A stretch of DNA of 64,000 nt from Falsarthrobacter nasiphocae (GTDB lineage Bacteria; Actinomycetota; Actinomycetes; Actinomycetales; Micrococcaceae). The stretch is taken from NCBI RefSeq assembly GCF_031456275.1, contig NZ_JAVDUI010000001.1, positions 1,384,965-1,448,964 of the forward strand, written 5' to 3'. The position numbers and the translations under genes were made by a program. Positions 1 to 8,699 of this stretch are shown here, in pieces. The notes below the pieces were generated by a model that worked only from the letters and a program-made list of their open reading frames with translations, searched no databases and was not told the origin of the DNA. How positions within the stretch are numbered: the first letter of the stretch is position 1; every line of letters starts with the position of its first letter.

Positions 1-729
1 AGCATCAACGACATCGGCCAGCCGGATGAGAACGGCATCCACCCGGACGACGCGCCGCACCTGGACCCCGAGTCCACGGATGTTCCGACGACGGCCCGGC
101 GCCGGCGCCCGGTCCCGCTCCGCAAGGAGCTGCCGCTGCTCATCTGGCTTGTGGGCGTGTGGCTCGCCCTGTCCCGGGACCTCAGCGTCATGAACATCGT
201 CTTCTCGGTGCTCATCGTCTGGGTGGTCACGCATGTCTTCCGTCTGCCCCCCGTGGAGCTCGCGGGGCGGTTCAACCCGTTCAAGGCCCTCGTCATGGTG
301 GGCTCGCTGACGTGGCAGTCTCTCATTGCGAGCATCCGGGTGTTCCACCTGGCGGTGACGGAGGGGCCGCGCGCGCGCTCGTCGATCATCAAGGTCCAAC
401 TGGTCACGCATGACGACCTGGTGCTGACAGCGGTCTCCCATGCCCTGGCCATCGTCCCGGGCTCGATCGTCTGCGAAGTGGACCGCGACGCGGCCATCCT
501 CTATGTCCACGTCCTGGGGGTCTCCACGGATGAGGCCGCGGACGACTTCATCCGCGAGGCCCACGAGACGGAGTACCGGATCCTCGACATCCTCGGCAGG
601 CAGGACGAGCGGGAGCGCGCCGCGGCTCGCCGCCTCTCCGCACGGGGCCCCCACGGGCGCCAGCGCGCCCGCACTCACGACACGGTGAGCTCGTCTGGAG
701 CGAGCGCCGCCCAGGGAGGCACCCGATGA
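1..729 (+). CDS. mnhE: Na+/H+ antiporter subunit E (5' end outside window)
   Basis: Subunit E of the multisubunit Mnh/Mrp cation/proton antiporter, a membrane protein needed for complex assembly. The frame is open from base 1, so the true start is upstream. The first visible part is a polar tail, followed by a segment beginning RKELPLLIWLVGVW and the family signature RLPPVELAGRFNPFKA. The tail after about residue 200 of the visible frame is Arg/Ala-rich and probably cytoplasmic. A GTG at 151 is an unlikely start because it would cut into the first membrane helix. The stop overlaps mnhF by 4 bp, indicating translational coupling. Confidence 0.9.
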   Translation, partial: SINDIGQPDENGIHPDDAPHLDPESTDVPTTARRRRPVPLRKELPLLIWLVGVWLALSRDLSVMNIVFSVLIVWVVTHVFRLPPVELAGRFNPFKALVMVGSLTWQSLIASIRVFHLAVTEGPRARSSIIKVQLVTHDDLVLTAVSHALAIVPGSIVCEVDRDAAILYVHVLGVSTDEAADDFIREAHETEYRILDILGRQDERERAAARRLSARGPHGRQRARTHDTVSSSGASAAQGGTR

Positions 730-1007
730 GCTTTCTCCACTACTGCACCGTCCTCGCCGGGGCTCTGTTGAGCGTCGCTGCGCTGGCCTCGCTCGTGCGC
801 ATCCAGCGCGGGCCCCGCCTCCTGGACCGGGTCATCGCCGTGGACGTCCTCGTGACGGTGTTCGTCGGGGCGCTCTGCGTCTACATGACGACGTCCAAGG
901 TCGCCGATCACCTGACGCTCCTCCTCGTCCTCTCGGTCGTGGCCTGGGTGGCGACGCTGTCCTTCTCGATCTTCCTCGCGTCCCGAAAGGAGAACGAGCG
1001 CTCATGA
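726..1007 (+). CDS. mnhF: Na+/H+ antiporter subunit F
   Basis: A 93-residue membrane protein with three predicted helices. The segment RIQRGPRLLDRVIAVDVL matches the conserved 'GP...DRv.A.D' core of MnhF/MrpF. It acts with MnhE and MnhG in the antiporter complex that exchanges cytoplasmic Na+ for protons. It overlaps mnhE by 4 bp upstream and mnhG by 4 bp downstream, so the three genes are one translationally coupled operon. The length is normal for the family. Confidence 0.92.
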   Translation: MSFLHYCTVLAGALLSVAALASLVRIQRGPRLLDRVIAVDVLVTVFVGALCVYMTTSKVADHLTLLLVLSVVAWVATLSFSIFLASRKENERS

Positions 1008-1342
1008 TTGTCGACATTGTCGCGGGCGTCTTGCTTGTCGGCGGTGCCTTCTGGGCGCTGGCCGCCGCCGTCGGAATCCTCCGCTTCCCGTCTGACATGG
1101 CCCGGCTGCACGCCGCTTCCAAGCCGCAGGTCATCGGCCTGCTCATGATGCTCGTGGCCGTGGGGCTCACGATCGGCGACTGGCGCCTCGTGCCCTTCTT
1201 GGCCCTCGTCTGGGTGCTGCAGCTCGTGACCGTGCCCATCTCCGCGCACATCACGGCCCGCACGGCCCACCGGACGGCGAGCACCCCGTACCAGGATCTC
1301 GTCCGCGACGACCTGGCCGCCGAGCTGGATGAGGGCCGCTGA
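1004..1342 (+). CDS. mnhG: Na+/H+ antiporter subunit G
   Basis: A 112-residue membrane protein with three helices, typical of MnhG/MrpG: an N-terminal helix (IVDIVAGVLLVGGAFWAL), the signature GILRFPSDMARLHAASKP, and two further helices. It is the last gene of the operon, since a strong hairpin follows 21 bp downstream. The start overlaps mnhF by 4 bp. Confidence 0.93.
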   Translation: MIVDIVAGVLLVGGAFWALAAAVGILRFPSDMARLHAASKPQVIGLLMMLVAVGLTIGDWRLVPFLALVWVLQLVTVPISAHITARTAHRTASTPYQDLVRDDLAAELDEGR

Positions 1343-1362
1343 CGCCCTGCCCCAGACACACG

Positions 1363-1393
1363 TGCGGCCGGCCCCCGAGGGGAGCCGGCCGCA
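1363..1393. terminator. Hairpin terminator between mnhG and the DUF4235 gene
   Basis: Perfect 10-bp stem TGCGGCCGGC / GCCGGCCGCA with a loop that can itself pair CCCC/GGGG. It lies between two convergent genes and has no long T-tract, as is common in GC-rich actinobacteria. It could serve both strands. Confidence 0.7.
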
Positions 1394-1417
1394 CCGTCAA
1401 GCGGGGGAGCGGGGTGC

Positions 1418-1681
1418 TTACGCGACCTCGGTCCGGGAGCGGTTGAAGCCCTTGAGGACCTTGTTCTGGCCCTTCTTGACGGCCTGGGTGATGACGGCGG
1501 ACACCGTGGCGGAGACGACCGCGAACACGATGGCCTGGACGAAGGACTGGTCCACGTCCTCGCCCTTCTTGGGAGCCTTGTGTCCGGTGGTCTTCTCCCA
1601 GATGATGTCGACGACCTTGGCGCTCACGAAGCCTGCTCCGATGCTGGCGGCCGTGCCGAGAAGCTTGATGATGGGCTGCAC
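1418..1681 (-). CDS. DUF4235 family membrane protein
   Basis: An 87-residue protein starting at GTG 1681, preceded by an AAGGAG ribosome-binding site 5 nt upstream. The open frame extends further upstream but the longer version has no such site. The N-terminus QPIIKLLGTAASIGAG and the WEKTTG segment match DUF4235 proteins of actinobacteria: small proteins with two membrane helices and a Lys-rich C-terminal end. The function is unknown. It stands alone and converges with mnhG. Confidence 0.75.
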   Translation of the reverse strand: MQPIIKLLGTAASIGAGFVSAKVVDIIWEKTTGHKAPKKGEDVDQSFVQAIVFAVVSATVSAVITQAVKKGQNKVLKGFNRSRTEVA

Positions 1682-1819
1682 GTTGACTCCTTGCGAGGTG
1701 GGGATGCGCGGCACAGTGCAGTGCCGCGTCAAGTGTCTGACCTCAGCATAGTCCGCCAGGCTGGGTGGCGTCTGCGGTATGGTGGAGGCGTGAGCGCGGG
1801 GTTTTCCGCGCGCGTCACA

Positions 1820-1923
1820 CGACAGGGGAGCGCCGGCCGTCATGGCCAGAGACACAGGGCGCTGAGAGTGCATTCATGCAGACCCTCGAACCTGATCCGG
1901 TTAGTACCGGCGGCAGGGAGTCG
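1820..1923 (+). ncRNA. TPP (thiamine pyrophosphate) riboswitch
   Basis: A THI element with the conserved core: AGGGGAGC near 1824, GCTGAGAG at 1861, GACCCTCGAACCTGAT in the middle and GGTTAGTACCGGCG at about 1909, closed by CGAC (1820) pairing with GTCG (1920-1923). It lies directly upstream of ykoEDC. Binding of thiamine pyrophosphate is expected to turn the transporter off. Confidence 0.95.
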
Positions 1924-1950
1924 AGTCATCTCGCCAGGCATGCCTGGACC

Positions 1951-1975
1951 CCTTCCATGCACATTTGTTGGAAGG
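1951..1975 (+). promoter_or_regulatory. Ribosome-binding-site sequestering hairpin (riboswitch output)
   Basis: CCTTCC at 1951-1956 can pair with GGAAGG at 1970-1975, which is the ribosome-binding site of ykoE 8 nt before its ATG. This suggests that TPP controls translation initiation. A nearby perfect palindrome CCAGGCATGCCTGG (1934-1947) could form the competing structure. This is inferred from base pairing only. Confidence 0.6.
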
Positions 1976-1983
1976 ACAAGTTC

Positions 1984-2610
1984 ATGACCACCACACGCGG
2001 AACCACCTCGCAGGCCGCGTCGGCCCGTCGCGGCTGGACCACCATCGACATCGTCATCGCCGCCCTTGTCGCCGTGTTCGGCGGCGTCTTCTTCTGGGCG
2101 TGGAACGCGTTCTACGGCGTCATCAGCGGGGCATTCGCGGCCTTTCCCCCGATGGGCGGCCTCGTGATCGGCGCGTGGCTCCTCCCGGGTGTCCTGGGCG
2201 CGCTCATCGTCCGCAAGCCGGGCGCGGCCATTTTCTGCGAGGTCGTGGCGGCGGTCGGGGAGGCCCTCGTCGGCTCGCAGTGGGGCATGGCCGTCCTCCT
2301 CTCCGGCATCGTCCAGGGCCTGGGCGCGGAGCTCGCCTTCGCGGCCTTCCGCTACCGCCGCTTCACCCTGCCCGTCGCCATGCTCGCGGGCGCGGGGGCG
2401 GGCCTCTTCGGCACGTTCAACGACGCGTTCATCAGCGGCTACTACGCCGAGTGGGTCATCGCCTGGAAGCTCATCTACATGGTCTTCGGCATCATCTCGG
2501 GTGCCCTCGTCGCTGGCCTGGTCTCCTGGCTCATGACGCGCGGCGTGGCCGCCACGGGCGCGCTCTCGGGCCTCGCCTCGCGCAACGCGCACCGCGAGCC
2601 TGCGCTCTAG
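1984..2610 (+). CDS. ykoE: ECF transporter S component, thiamine-precursor binding (YkoE family)
   Basis: A 208-residue membrane protein, the substrate-binding component of an energy-coupling-factor importer. YkoE family features: WTTIDIVIAALVAVFGGVFFW at the N-terminus, a second helix pair around PPMGGLVIGAWLLPGVLGAL, and several more helices. In characterised relatives the YkoEDC transporter takes up hydroxymethylpyrimidine or thiamine. The TPP riboswitch supports this role. The start is ATG 1984 with GGAAGG upstream; earlier in-frame ATGs lie inside the riboswitch. ykoD follows 1 bp after the stop. Confidence 0.92.
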   Translation: MTTTRGTTSQAASARRGWTTIDIVIAALVAVFGGVFFWAWNAFYGVISGAFAAFPPMGGLVIGAWLLPGVLGALIVRKPGAAIFCEVVAAVGEALVGSQWGMAVLLSGIVQGLGAELAFAAFRYRRFTLPVAMLAGAGAGLFGTFNDAFISGYYAEWVIAWKLIYMVFGIISGALVAGLVSWLMTRGVAATGALSGLASRNAHREPAL

Positions 2611-2611
2611 C

Positions 2612-4282
2612 GTGACGGACTCTCACCGCGGCGAGCCGGGGACCTCTGGCCGCCACACCGCCCCCGCCCCGCCCCCTGCTTCCTCCGGGGGCGCGGCGGG
2701 TGAGTCGGGCGGCCACCTCGTCGTCGTCGAGAACTATTCCGTTCTCCATGAAGGGGCTCCCGCGCCCTCCCTCGGGCCCGTCACCCTCCGTATCGCCCCG
2801 GGCGAGCGGGTCCTCCTGCTCGGCCCGTCCGGGTCCGGCAAGTCCACGCTCCTGGCCGCCCTCGCGGGGGTGCTCACCTCTGAGTCGGCGGACGACGGCG
2901 TCCAGGAGTCCGGGATCATCCGCCTCCGCGGGGCGCACCCGTCCGAGGCGAGGGGCACCGCCGGCCTCATGCACCAGGACCCTGAGTCCCAGGTGGTCAT
3001 GGCCACCGTCGGGCGGGACGTGGCCTTCGGCCCCGAGAACCTCGGGGTGGACCCGGCCGAGATCAGGCGGCGCATCCCGGCGAGCCTCGAGGCCGTGGGC
3101 CTCGCGGGGATGGACCCGGACCGCTCCACGGGGCGCCTCTCGGGCGGGCAGAAGCAGCGCGTGGGCCTGGCGGGGCTGCTCGCCATGGAGCCCGAGCTGC
3201 TCCTCCTTGACGAGCCCACCGCCAACCTGGACCCTGAGGGCGCCCGGGACGTGGTTGCGGCCGTGGACGCGGTCTGCCGTGAGCGGGGCTCGGCGCTCGT
3301 CGTCGTGGAGCACAGGCTCGAGGACTGGGCCCGCATGACCGAGCGGGCCGTCGTCCTCGCGCCCGGCGGGGGCATCCTCGCGGACGGCCCCGTGGCTGAG
3401 GTGCTCGCCGAGGACTCGCCCATGCGGCCCGTGCTCCGCAAGGCGGGCGTCTGGCTGCCGGGGGAGACCCCGGACGTGCGCCCGCGGTCGGGGGCAGCGG
3501 TGCAGGGGGCCGACGTCGTCCTGCGCACCGTGGACCTCTCTGTCACGCGGGACCCCAAGCGGCGGTGGAGCATCCGCCGGGGCGAGTCCGGGCGGCGCGC
3601 CATCCAGGCAGGCCTGAACCTCGAGGTGAGGCGGGGCGAGGCCCTCGCGATCATGGGGGAGAACGGCGCGGGCAAGTCCACGCTGGCCCTGACTCTCGCC
3701 GGCCTCCTCGAGCCCCTCGCGGGCCGGGTCGAGGCGGGCATGGGCCCAGGCCGCCCGGGCACCGCCGGGAACCCCGGGCACCGGCAGACCCCCGGGAGCA
3801 CCGCGCGGAGCGAGCCGTTCCACTGGCGCGCCTCGGACCTCATCCGGCGCATCGGCACGGTCTTCCAGAACCCGGAGCACCAGTTCGTCACGTCCACGGT
3901 TGCAGGCGAGCTCGAGCACGGCCCCCGACTCGCGGGCATGCCGGAGGAGGAGGTCGCGAGCATCCGGGACCGCCTCCTGGCGCAGCTCGGGCTGGAGGAC
4001 CGGGCGGAGCAGCAGCCGTTCACGCTCTCCGGCGGTCAGAAGCGCCGCCTCTCGGTGGCCTCCGCCCTCGCAGCGGCGCCGGGCCTGCTCATCGTGGACG
4101 AGCCGACGTTCGGCCAGGACGCCCGCACGTGGGCCGAGCTGGCTGGGCTGTTCAACGCCCTCCTGGACGAGGGCGTGGCCGTCATCGCCGTCACACACGA
4201 CGCTGCCTTCGCCGACGCCATCGGCGCCCGCGTCCTCCGGCTCGCCGCCACCGCAGACGCCCCCCAGGGAGGCCGCCCATGA
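2612..4282 (+). CDS. ykoD: ECF transporter duplicated ATPase (YkoD)
   Basis: A 556-residue fusion of two ABC ATPase domains that powers the thiamine-precursor importer. Domain 1 has Walker A GPSGSGKST (71-79), LSGGQKQR and LLLLDEPTANLD. Domain 2 has Walker A GENGAGKST (349-357), LSGGQKRR and LIVDEPTFGQD. The first about 35 residues are a Pro/Ala/Gly-rich leader. The GTG start lies 1 bp after the ykoE stop with no strong ribosome-binding site, so translation is probably coupled. A Gly-rich insert (about 375-400) in domain 2 is unusual but does not break any motif. Confidence 0.92.
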   Translation: MTDSHRGEPGTSGRHTAPAPPPASSGGAAGESGGHLVVVENYSVLHEGAPAPSLGPVTLRIAPGERVLLLGPSGSGKSTLLAALAGVLTSESADDGVQESGIIRLRGAHPSEARGTAGLMHQDPESQVVMATVGRDVAFGPENLGVDPAEIRRRIPASLEAVGLAGMDPDRSTGRLSGGQKQRVGLAGLLAMEPELLLLDEPTANLDPEGARDVVAAVDAVCRERGSALVVVEHRLEDWARMTERAVVLAPGGGILADGPVAEVLAEDSPMRPVLRKAGVWLPGETPDVRPRSGAAVQGADVVLRTVDLSVTRDPKRRWSIRRGESGRRAIQAGLNLEVRRGEALAIMGENGAGKSTLALTLAGLLEPLAGRVEAGMGPGRPGTAGNPGHRQTPGSTARSEPFHWRASDLIRRIGTVFQNPEHQFVTSTVAGELEHGPRLAGMPEEEVASIRDRLLAQLGLEDRAEQQPFTLSGGQKRRLSVASALAAAPGLLIVDEPTFGQDARTWAELAGLFNALLDEGVAVIAVTHDAAFADAIGARVLRLAATADAPQGGRP

Positions 4283-5106
4283 GCACCCGTCAGTCTTCCG
4301 CACGTGCTGCCGCGCCGGCCGGCGGCTCCCCGCGGGGCGTGCCCTTCGTCGTCGGGCTCAACCCGGTGGCCAAGCTCCTGGGGCTCATTGCGCTGGCAGT
4401 CCCGCCCACCCTCAGCATGGACCGCCTGACGAGCCTGTCCATGCTCGCGCTGACTGTTCTGGTCATCGCGCCGCTGGCCCGAGTGAGCGTGGTGGGGATT
4501 CTCGTGCGGGTGTGGCCGATCGTCGTCGGCGCCCTGGGGGCCGTGTGGGCCGTGGCCGTGGGCGCGGCGGACTCCGGCGCCACGCTGCTCAGCATCGGGT
4601 GGCTGACGGTCTCGGAGGGGTCGCTGGAGTCTGGCGTGTCCATGCTCTTGCGCTCGTTCGCGCTTGCGCTGCCGGCCATCGTCGTCATGGCCACGACCGA
4701 CTCGTCCGAGCTCGGCGACGGCCTGGCCCAGATCCTCAAGATGCCGCAGCGGTTCGTCCTGGGGGCCGTGGCGGCGCTGCGCGTCGTCGGCCTCATCAAC
4801 GACGACGTCCAGACCCTCCGCCTCGCCCGCCGCGCCCGCGGCGTGGGCTCCTTCGGCACCCCGCTCGCGCGCTGGAGGGCCAACGCTGGCCTCACCTTCG
4901 CGCTCCTCGTGCAGGTGGTGCGGCGTGGGGCCCGGATGGCGACGACGATGGATGCCCGCGGGTTCTCGGCCACCCCTCGGACGTGGGCCTACCCCTCCGT
5001 CCTGGCCCCGCGGGACTGGGCCGCGCTCGGATTCTGCGTGGCCTTCGCGGCGCTCGTGTGGACGGCGGCCACGGTGACGGGGCAGCTCGACATCCTCTGG
5101 GCATAG
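4279..5106 (+). CDS. ykoC: ECF transporter T component (YkoC)
   Basis: A 275-residue membrane protein of the CbiQ/EcfT family that couples the ATPase to the S component. The start ATG overlaps the ykoD stop (ATGA). A long upstream extension of the frame runs antiphase through ykoD and is rejected. Membrane helices lie at about 22-115 and near the C-terminus. The cytoplasmic coupling motif is seen as RLARRARGVGSFG and, later, MDARGFSATPRT, corresponding to the two Ala-Arg-Gly motifs of EcfT. Confidence 0.92.
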   Translation: MSTRQSSARAAAPAGGSPRGVPFVVGLNPVAKLLGLIALAVPPTLSMDRLTSLSMLALTVLVIAPLARVSVVGILVRVWPIVVGALGAVWAVAVGAADSGATLLSIGWLTVSEGSLESGVSMLLRSFALALPAIVVMATTDSSELGDGLAQILKMPQRFVLGAVAALRVVGLINDDVQTLRLARRARGVGSFGTPLARWRANAGLTFALLVQVVRRGARMATTMDARGFSATPRTWAYPSVLAPRDWAALGFCVAFAALVWTAATVTGQLDILWA

Positions 5107-5205
5107 GGGCGGGCCGAGGCCCGGCTCAGCGCACCAAGGCCTGCGGGCGGCTGATCACCGTGCAGAAGTGCTCTCGGCCCCGCGGCAGGCGTCGTCGTCC
5201 GCGCC

Positions 5206-6684
5206 CTACTGGAGGCCGGAGGTGAGGCGGCAGACGTTGTCCATGAAGCGGCCGATCCGCGGGCGCTTGCGCCACTCCTCGAGGTCGAGCTGCGTGGACA
5301 CGGCCCGGTAGCCGTCCTCGACCTTGCGCATGCGGGGGACGATGTCCCCGCCGACCATGAGCACGCTCACTTCGGCGTTGAGAGAGAACGAGCGCTGGTC
5401 CATGTTGGAGGAGCCGATGACCGCGAGGTCGTCGTCCACCGTGATGTGCTTGGCGTGGAGGACGTACGGGGCCGGGTAGCGGTAGATCTTCACGCCGGCC
5501 TCCATGATGGCCTCGTAGTACGAGCGCTGGGCATGGTCCACCATGAACTGGTCGCCCTTCTCCGAGACGAACAGCTCCACGTCCACTCCGCGCTGGGCCG
5601 CCGTGGTCATGGCCACGAGGAGGGACTCGTCGGGGACGAAGTACGGGCTCGTGACGCTGATGCGCTCCTTAGCGTTGTAGAACAGCATGTTGAAGAAGCG
5701 CAGGTTGTTCTCGTTGGCGTACCCCGGGCCGGAGGGGATGACCTGGCAGGTGACGTCGCCCGGCGTGTCCATCTCGTCGTGGAGCTTGACGCCGTCAGCA
5801 AGGGACTCGCCGGTCTCGGCGTACCAGTCTGCGGCGAAGACCATCTTGAGCTCAGCCGCGTTGGGGCCCTCGAACCGGGCGAGGAGCTCAACCCACTGCC
5901 GGCCGATGCGGTGGTTCTTCTTCTTCCGGTACTCCCGCTCAATGAGGTTGAGGCTGCCGGAGAACGCCACCTCCTGGTCGATGACGAGGATTTTGCGGTG
6001 GTTGCGCAGGTCAGGGCGTCGCCACTCGTTGCGGAACGGGTTGATGGGCAGCATGCGCCGGAACTGGATCTTGTTGCTCTTGAGGAACTTCTTGGTCTGG
6101 CCGTATCCGTGCACGCGCGCCGAGCCGAGGTGATCGTAGAGGACCCGCACGGTGACGCCCCGCTCCGAGGCTCGGACGAGGGCGTCGAAGAACGGCTGCG
6201 TGGTGGAGTCCACGGAGAGGATGTAGAACTCGACGTTGACGCTGTCCTCTGCCTCCTCGACGGCCTGAGTCATCGCGTCGAGGGCCTCGATGTAGTCCGG
6301 GTAGAGCGTGATCTCGTTGCCGTCCGCGGCGGGGAAGCCGGAGAGGTTGCGGTTGAGCTCTGCGGCCCGCTGGACCCACTCGTCCACGTTGAACTCGGTC
6401 CAGTGGACCTCGAAGCCCTTGGATCGGTCCATAACGTACCGGGTGATCCGCTCCTGCTCCTTGGTCCGCTTCTCGTTGAGCTTGTTCGTGCCGATCAGGA
6501 GGAAGAGGGCCAGGCCCACGATCGGGATGAAGAAGATCGCCAGGAGCCACGCCATGGCTGCGACGGGGCGGCGGCGGCCCGGGATGATGCCGATCGCGAG
6601 GATGCGGATCGTGTAGTCGAGAACCACGAGTGCAACCCGCAGCTCGTCAGGCATGCCGTCGAAGTTGGGGATGAGCCACTGCAT
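5206..6684 (-). CDS. cls: Cardiolipin synthase (phospholipase D type)
   Basis: A 492-residue membrane enzyme that joins two phosphatidylglycerols into cardiolipin. Two or three N-terminal helices (about 15-70) precede two phospholipase D domains. The second HKD motif is complete (HAKHITVDDDLAVIGSSNMD); the first appears as NHRKILVIDQEVAFSGSLN. Further marks are YDHLGSARVHG and SPYFVPDESL. The start is the ATG at 6684, giving a normal length; the longer open frame upstream runs through pabC in antisense and is rejected. It stands alone and is divergent from pabC. Confidence 0.93.
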   Translation of the reverse strand: MQWLIPNFDGMPDELRVALVVLDYTIRILAIGIIPGRRRPVAAMAWLLAIFFIPIVGLALFLLIGTNKLNEKRTKEQERITRYVMDRSKGFEVHWTEFNVDEWVQRAAELNRNLSGFPAADGNEITLYPDYIEALDAMTQAVEEAEDSVNVEFYILSVDSTTQPFFDALVRASERGVTVRVLYDHLGSARVHGYGQTKKFLKSNKIQFRRMLPINPFRNEWRRPDLRNHRKILVIDQEVAFSGSLNLIEREYRKKKNHRIGRQWVELLARFEGPNAAELKMVFAADWYAETGESLADGVKLHDEMDTPGDVTCQVIPSGPGYANENNLRFFNMLFYNAKERISVTSPYFVPDESLLVAMTTAAQRGVDVELFVSEKGDQFMVDHAQRSYYEAIMEAGVKIYRYPAPYVLHAKHITVDDDLAVIGSSNMDQRSFSLNAEVSVLMVGGDIVPRMRKVEDGYRAVSTQLDLEEWRKRPRIGRFMDNVCRLTSGLQ

Positions 6685-6816
6685 GGTCGGTCCGGTCCTC
6701 CTGGTCCCAGGCGGGCCGATGTCAGCCCTGCTTCCTCTCCATCCTAGGTGTGCCGCAGACCGGTTCAGCTCTGCGCGGGGCGGGGCGCTTCCCCGTGACT
6801 TTCCGGGCGTTCGACG

Positions 6817-6828
6817 TACCCTAGACGC
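6817..6828 (+). promoter_or_regulatory. -10 box of a probable leaderless pabC transcript
   Basis: TACCCT at 6817-6822 is followed by 6 nt and then the ATG at 6829. No ribosome-binding site is visible. This matches the recurring spacing seen at other starts in this window. Confidence 0.5.
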
Positions 6829-7743
6829 ATGACTTCGCCGCGCCTGACCCTCATCATGCTGGACCCGGAGACCCCTGGGGGGCGGCGGGCTGATGCGGCG
6901 GCGCCCGCCCTGCCGGTCACGGACCTGGGGGTGGCCCGTGGGGACGGCGTCTTCGAGACCCTCCTCGCCGTCGACGGCCGCCCGCGCAAGCTCGGCGCCC
7001 ACTTGGATCGCCTTGCGGCGAGCGCCCGCGTCATGGACCTTGACCTGCCGGAGCGGGCCGAGTGGGAGCGGGCGGTGGAGCACGGCCTCCGCGCGCACGC
7101 GGAGAGCTTCGGGGCTGAGCCGGGCGGGCGCCTCGCCGTGCGTCTCGTGGCCACTCGGGGCGACGACGCCGCAGCGGAAACCCGTCCGACCTGCTGGGTG
7201 CAGGTCGCGCCCTCGACCCTGCCCACCCGCGAGGCCTCCGAGCCGATTTCCGTCCTGCTCCTCGACCGCGGCTATGACTCCGGCGCCGCCGAGCGGGCCC
7301 CGTGGCTTCTCTTGGGCGCCAAGACCCTCTCCTACGCCGTGAACATGGCCGCCCTGCGTCACGCGAAGAAACACGGGGCGGACGACGTCGTCTTCGTCAC
7401 GAGCGACGGCAAGCTCCTTGAGGGCCCCACGTCGACCCTCCTCATGGCACGCGTCGCGGAGGACGGGACGAAGACCCTCATCACCCCCGAGCGCCGGACG
7501 GGGATCCTGCCGGGCACCACGCAGGCGGCGATCTTCGAGCTGGCGAAGGCCGCGGGCTGGGAGCTCGGCTACGGGCCCCTCGAGTCCGGCGCCCTGTTCG
7601 AGTCGGACGCCGCCTGGCTCGCCTCCTCCGTGCGGCTTCTGGCCCGCATCGAGACGGCGGACGGGCGGCCCATCGGCGCGGACCCCGCGCTCGCGGAGCG
7701 CCTGACGGACGAGCTCTGGGAGATGGCGGAGAGCATCACGTGA
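6829..7743 (+). CDS. pabC: Aminodeoxychorismate lyase (class IV aminotransferase)
   Basis: A 304-residue PLP enzyme of fold type IV that splits 4-amino-4-deoxychorismate to p-aminobenzoate and pyruvate, for folate synthesis. Motifs: RGDGVFETL near the N-terminus, KTLSYAVNMAALRHA with the PLP lysine, DDVVFVTSDGKLLEGPTSTL, and RTGILPGTT. A branched-chain or D-amino-acid aminotransferase is the alternative. The pabB-like gene 2 kb away supports the folate role. The stop overlaps the following CDF gene by 4 bp. Confidence 0.85.
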   Translation: MTSPRLTLIMLDPETPGGRRADAAAPALPVTDLGVARGDGVFETLLAVDGRPRKLGAHLDRLAASARVMDLDLPERAEWERAVEHGLRAHAESFGAEPGGRLAVRLVATRGDDAAAETRPTCWVQVAPSTLPTREASEPISVLLLDRGYDSGAAERAPWLLLGAKTLSYAVNMAALRHAKKHGADDVVFVTSDGKLLEGPTSTLLMARVAEDGTKTLITPERRTGILPGTTQAAIFELAKAAGWELGYGPLESGALFESDAAWLASSVRLLARIETADGRPIGADPALAERLTDELWEMAESIT

Positions 7744-8684
7744 CGCGCGGGGACGCCACAGGGCACTCCCACGGGCACGCGCACGGGCACAGCCATGGCG
7801 CGGGCGCCTCGCGGGCCCGGCTCGCGGCCGCCTTCGGCATCACTGTGGGCATCCTCGTGGCGGAGGTCGTCGGTGCGTGGGTCACGGGCTCCTTGGCTCT
7901 CCTCGTGGATGCGGCGCACATGCTGACGGACGCAGGCGGCCTGCTCCTCGCGCTGACGGCGGCGAGCCTGGCCCTTCGGCCGGCCTCCGGGCGGCGGACG
8001 TGGGGGTTCCAGCGGGCCGAGGTTCTCGCGGCGGGGGCTCAGGCAACGATCCTTCTCGGCGTCGGCCTCTATGCGTTTGTCGAGGGTGCGCGCAGGCTCG
8101 GCGAGCCCGCAGACGTGCCGCCGCGGGAGCTTCTTGTCTTTGGGGCTATCGGCCTCGTGGGCAACCTCGTGTCCATGCGGATTCTCGCCGGAGGCGGGGA
8201 CTCCTCGCTCAACATGCGGGCCGCGGCGGCGGAGGTTGCGGCTGACGCGCTGGGGTCCGTGGCGGTCATCGTCTCCGCGCTCGTGGTCATGTGGACGGGC
8301 TGGGCTGCGGCGGACGCTGTGGCGGGCATGCTCATCGCGCTGCTTATCGTGCCCCGCGCCTGGCTCATCCTGCGGGAGGCTGGGGACGTCCTCCTCGAGG
8401 CGGCCCCGCCGGGCCTGGATATCGAGGCCGTGCGGGACCACATCCTGGCCCAGGAGCACGTGCGGGACGTCCACGATCTGCACGTTTCGCGGATCACCAC
8501 GGGCCTGCCGGTGCTGACCGCGCACGTTGTCATTGAGGAGTCCTGTTTCCGGGACGGGCACAGTGCGGAGATCCTCCTGGAGCTCCAGCAGTGCGTCGCG
8601 GGGCACTTCGCGATCTCGGTGGAGCACTCGACGTTCCAGCTCGAGCCGGTGGGTCACGCGGAGATCGAGCCGCACGCCCACTGA
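7740..8684 (+). CDS. Cation diffusion facilitator (Zn/Co/Cd efflux)
   Basis: A 314-residue CDF transporter. The N-terminus carries a His-rich metal-binding stretch (HSHGHAHGHSHG), followed by six helices. Metal-site motifs are DAAHMLTDAGG in helix 2 and AAEVAADALGS in helix 5. The C-terminal cytoplasmic domain includes HVRDVHDLHVSRI and ends in PHAH. Family members export Zn2+ or similar ions in exchange for protons. The GTG start overlaps the pabC stop, so the gene is co-translated with it. Which metal it carries cannot be read from the sequence. Confidence 0.9.
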   Translation: MTRGDATGHSHGHAHGHSHGAGASRARLAAAFGITVGILVAEVVGAWVTGSLALLVDAAHMLTDAGGLLLALTAASLALRPASGRRTWGFQRAEVLAAGAQATILLGVGLYAFVEGARRLGEPADVPPRELLVFGAIGLVGNLVSMRILAGGGDSSLNMRAAAAEVAADALGSVAVIVSALVVMWTGWAAADAVAGMLIALLIVPRAWLILREAGDVLLEAAPPGLDIEAVRDHILAQEHVRDVHDLHVSRITTGLPVLTAHVVIEESCFRDGHSAEILLELQQCVAGHFAISVEHSTFQLEPVGHAEIEPHAH

Positions 8685-8699
8685 CCCGCCGCCCGGGTG

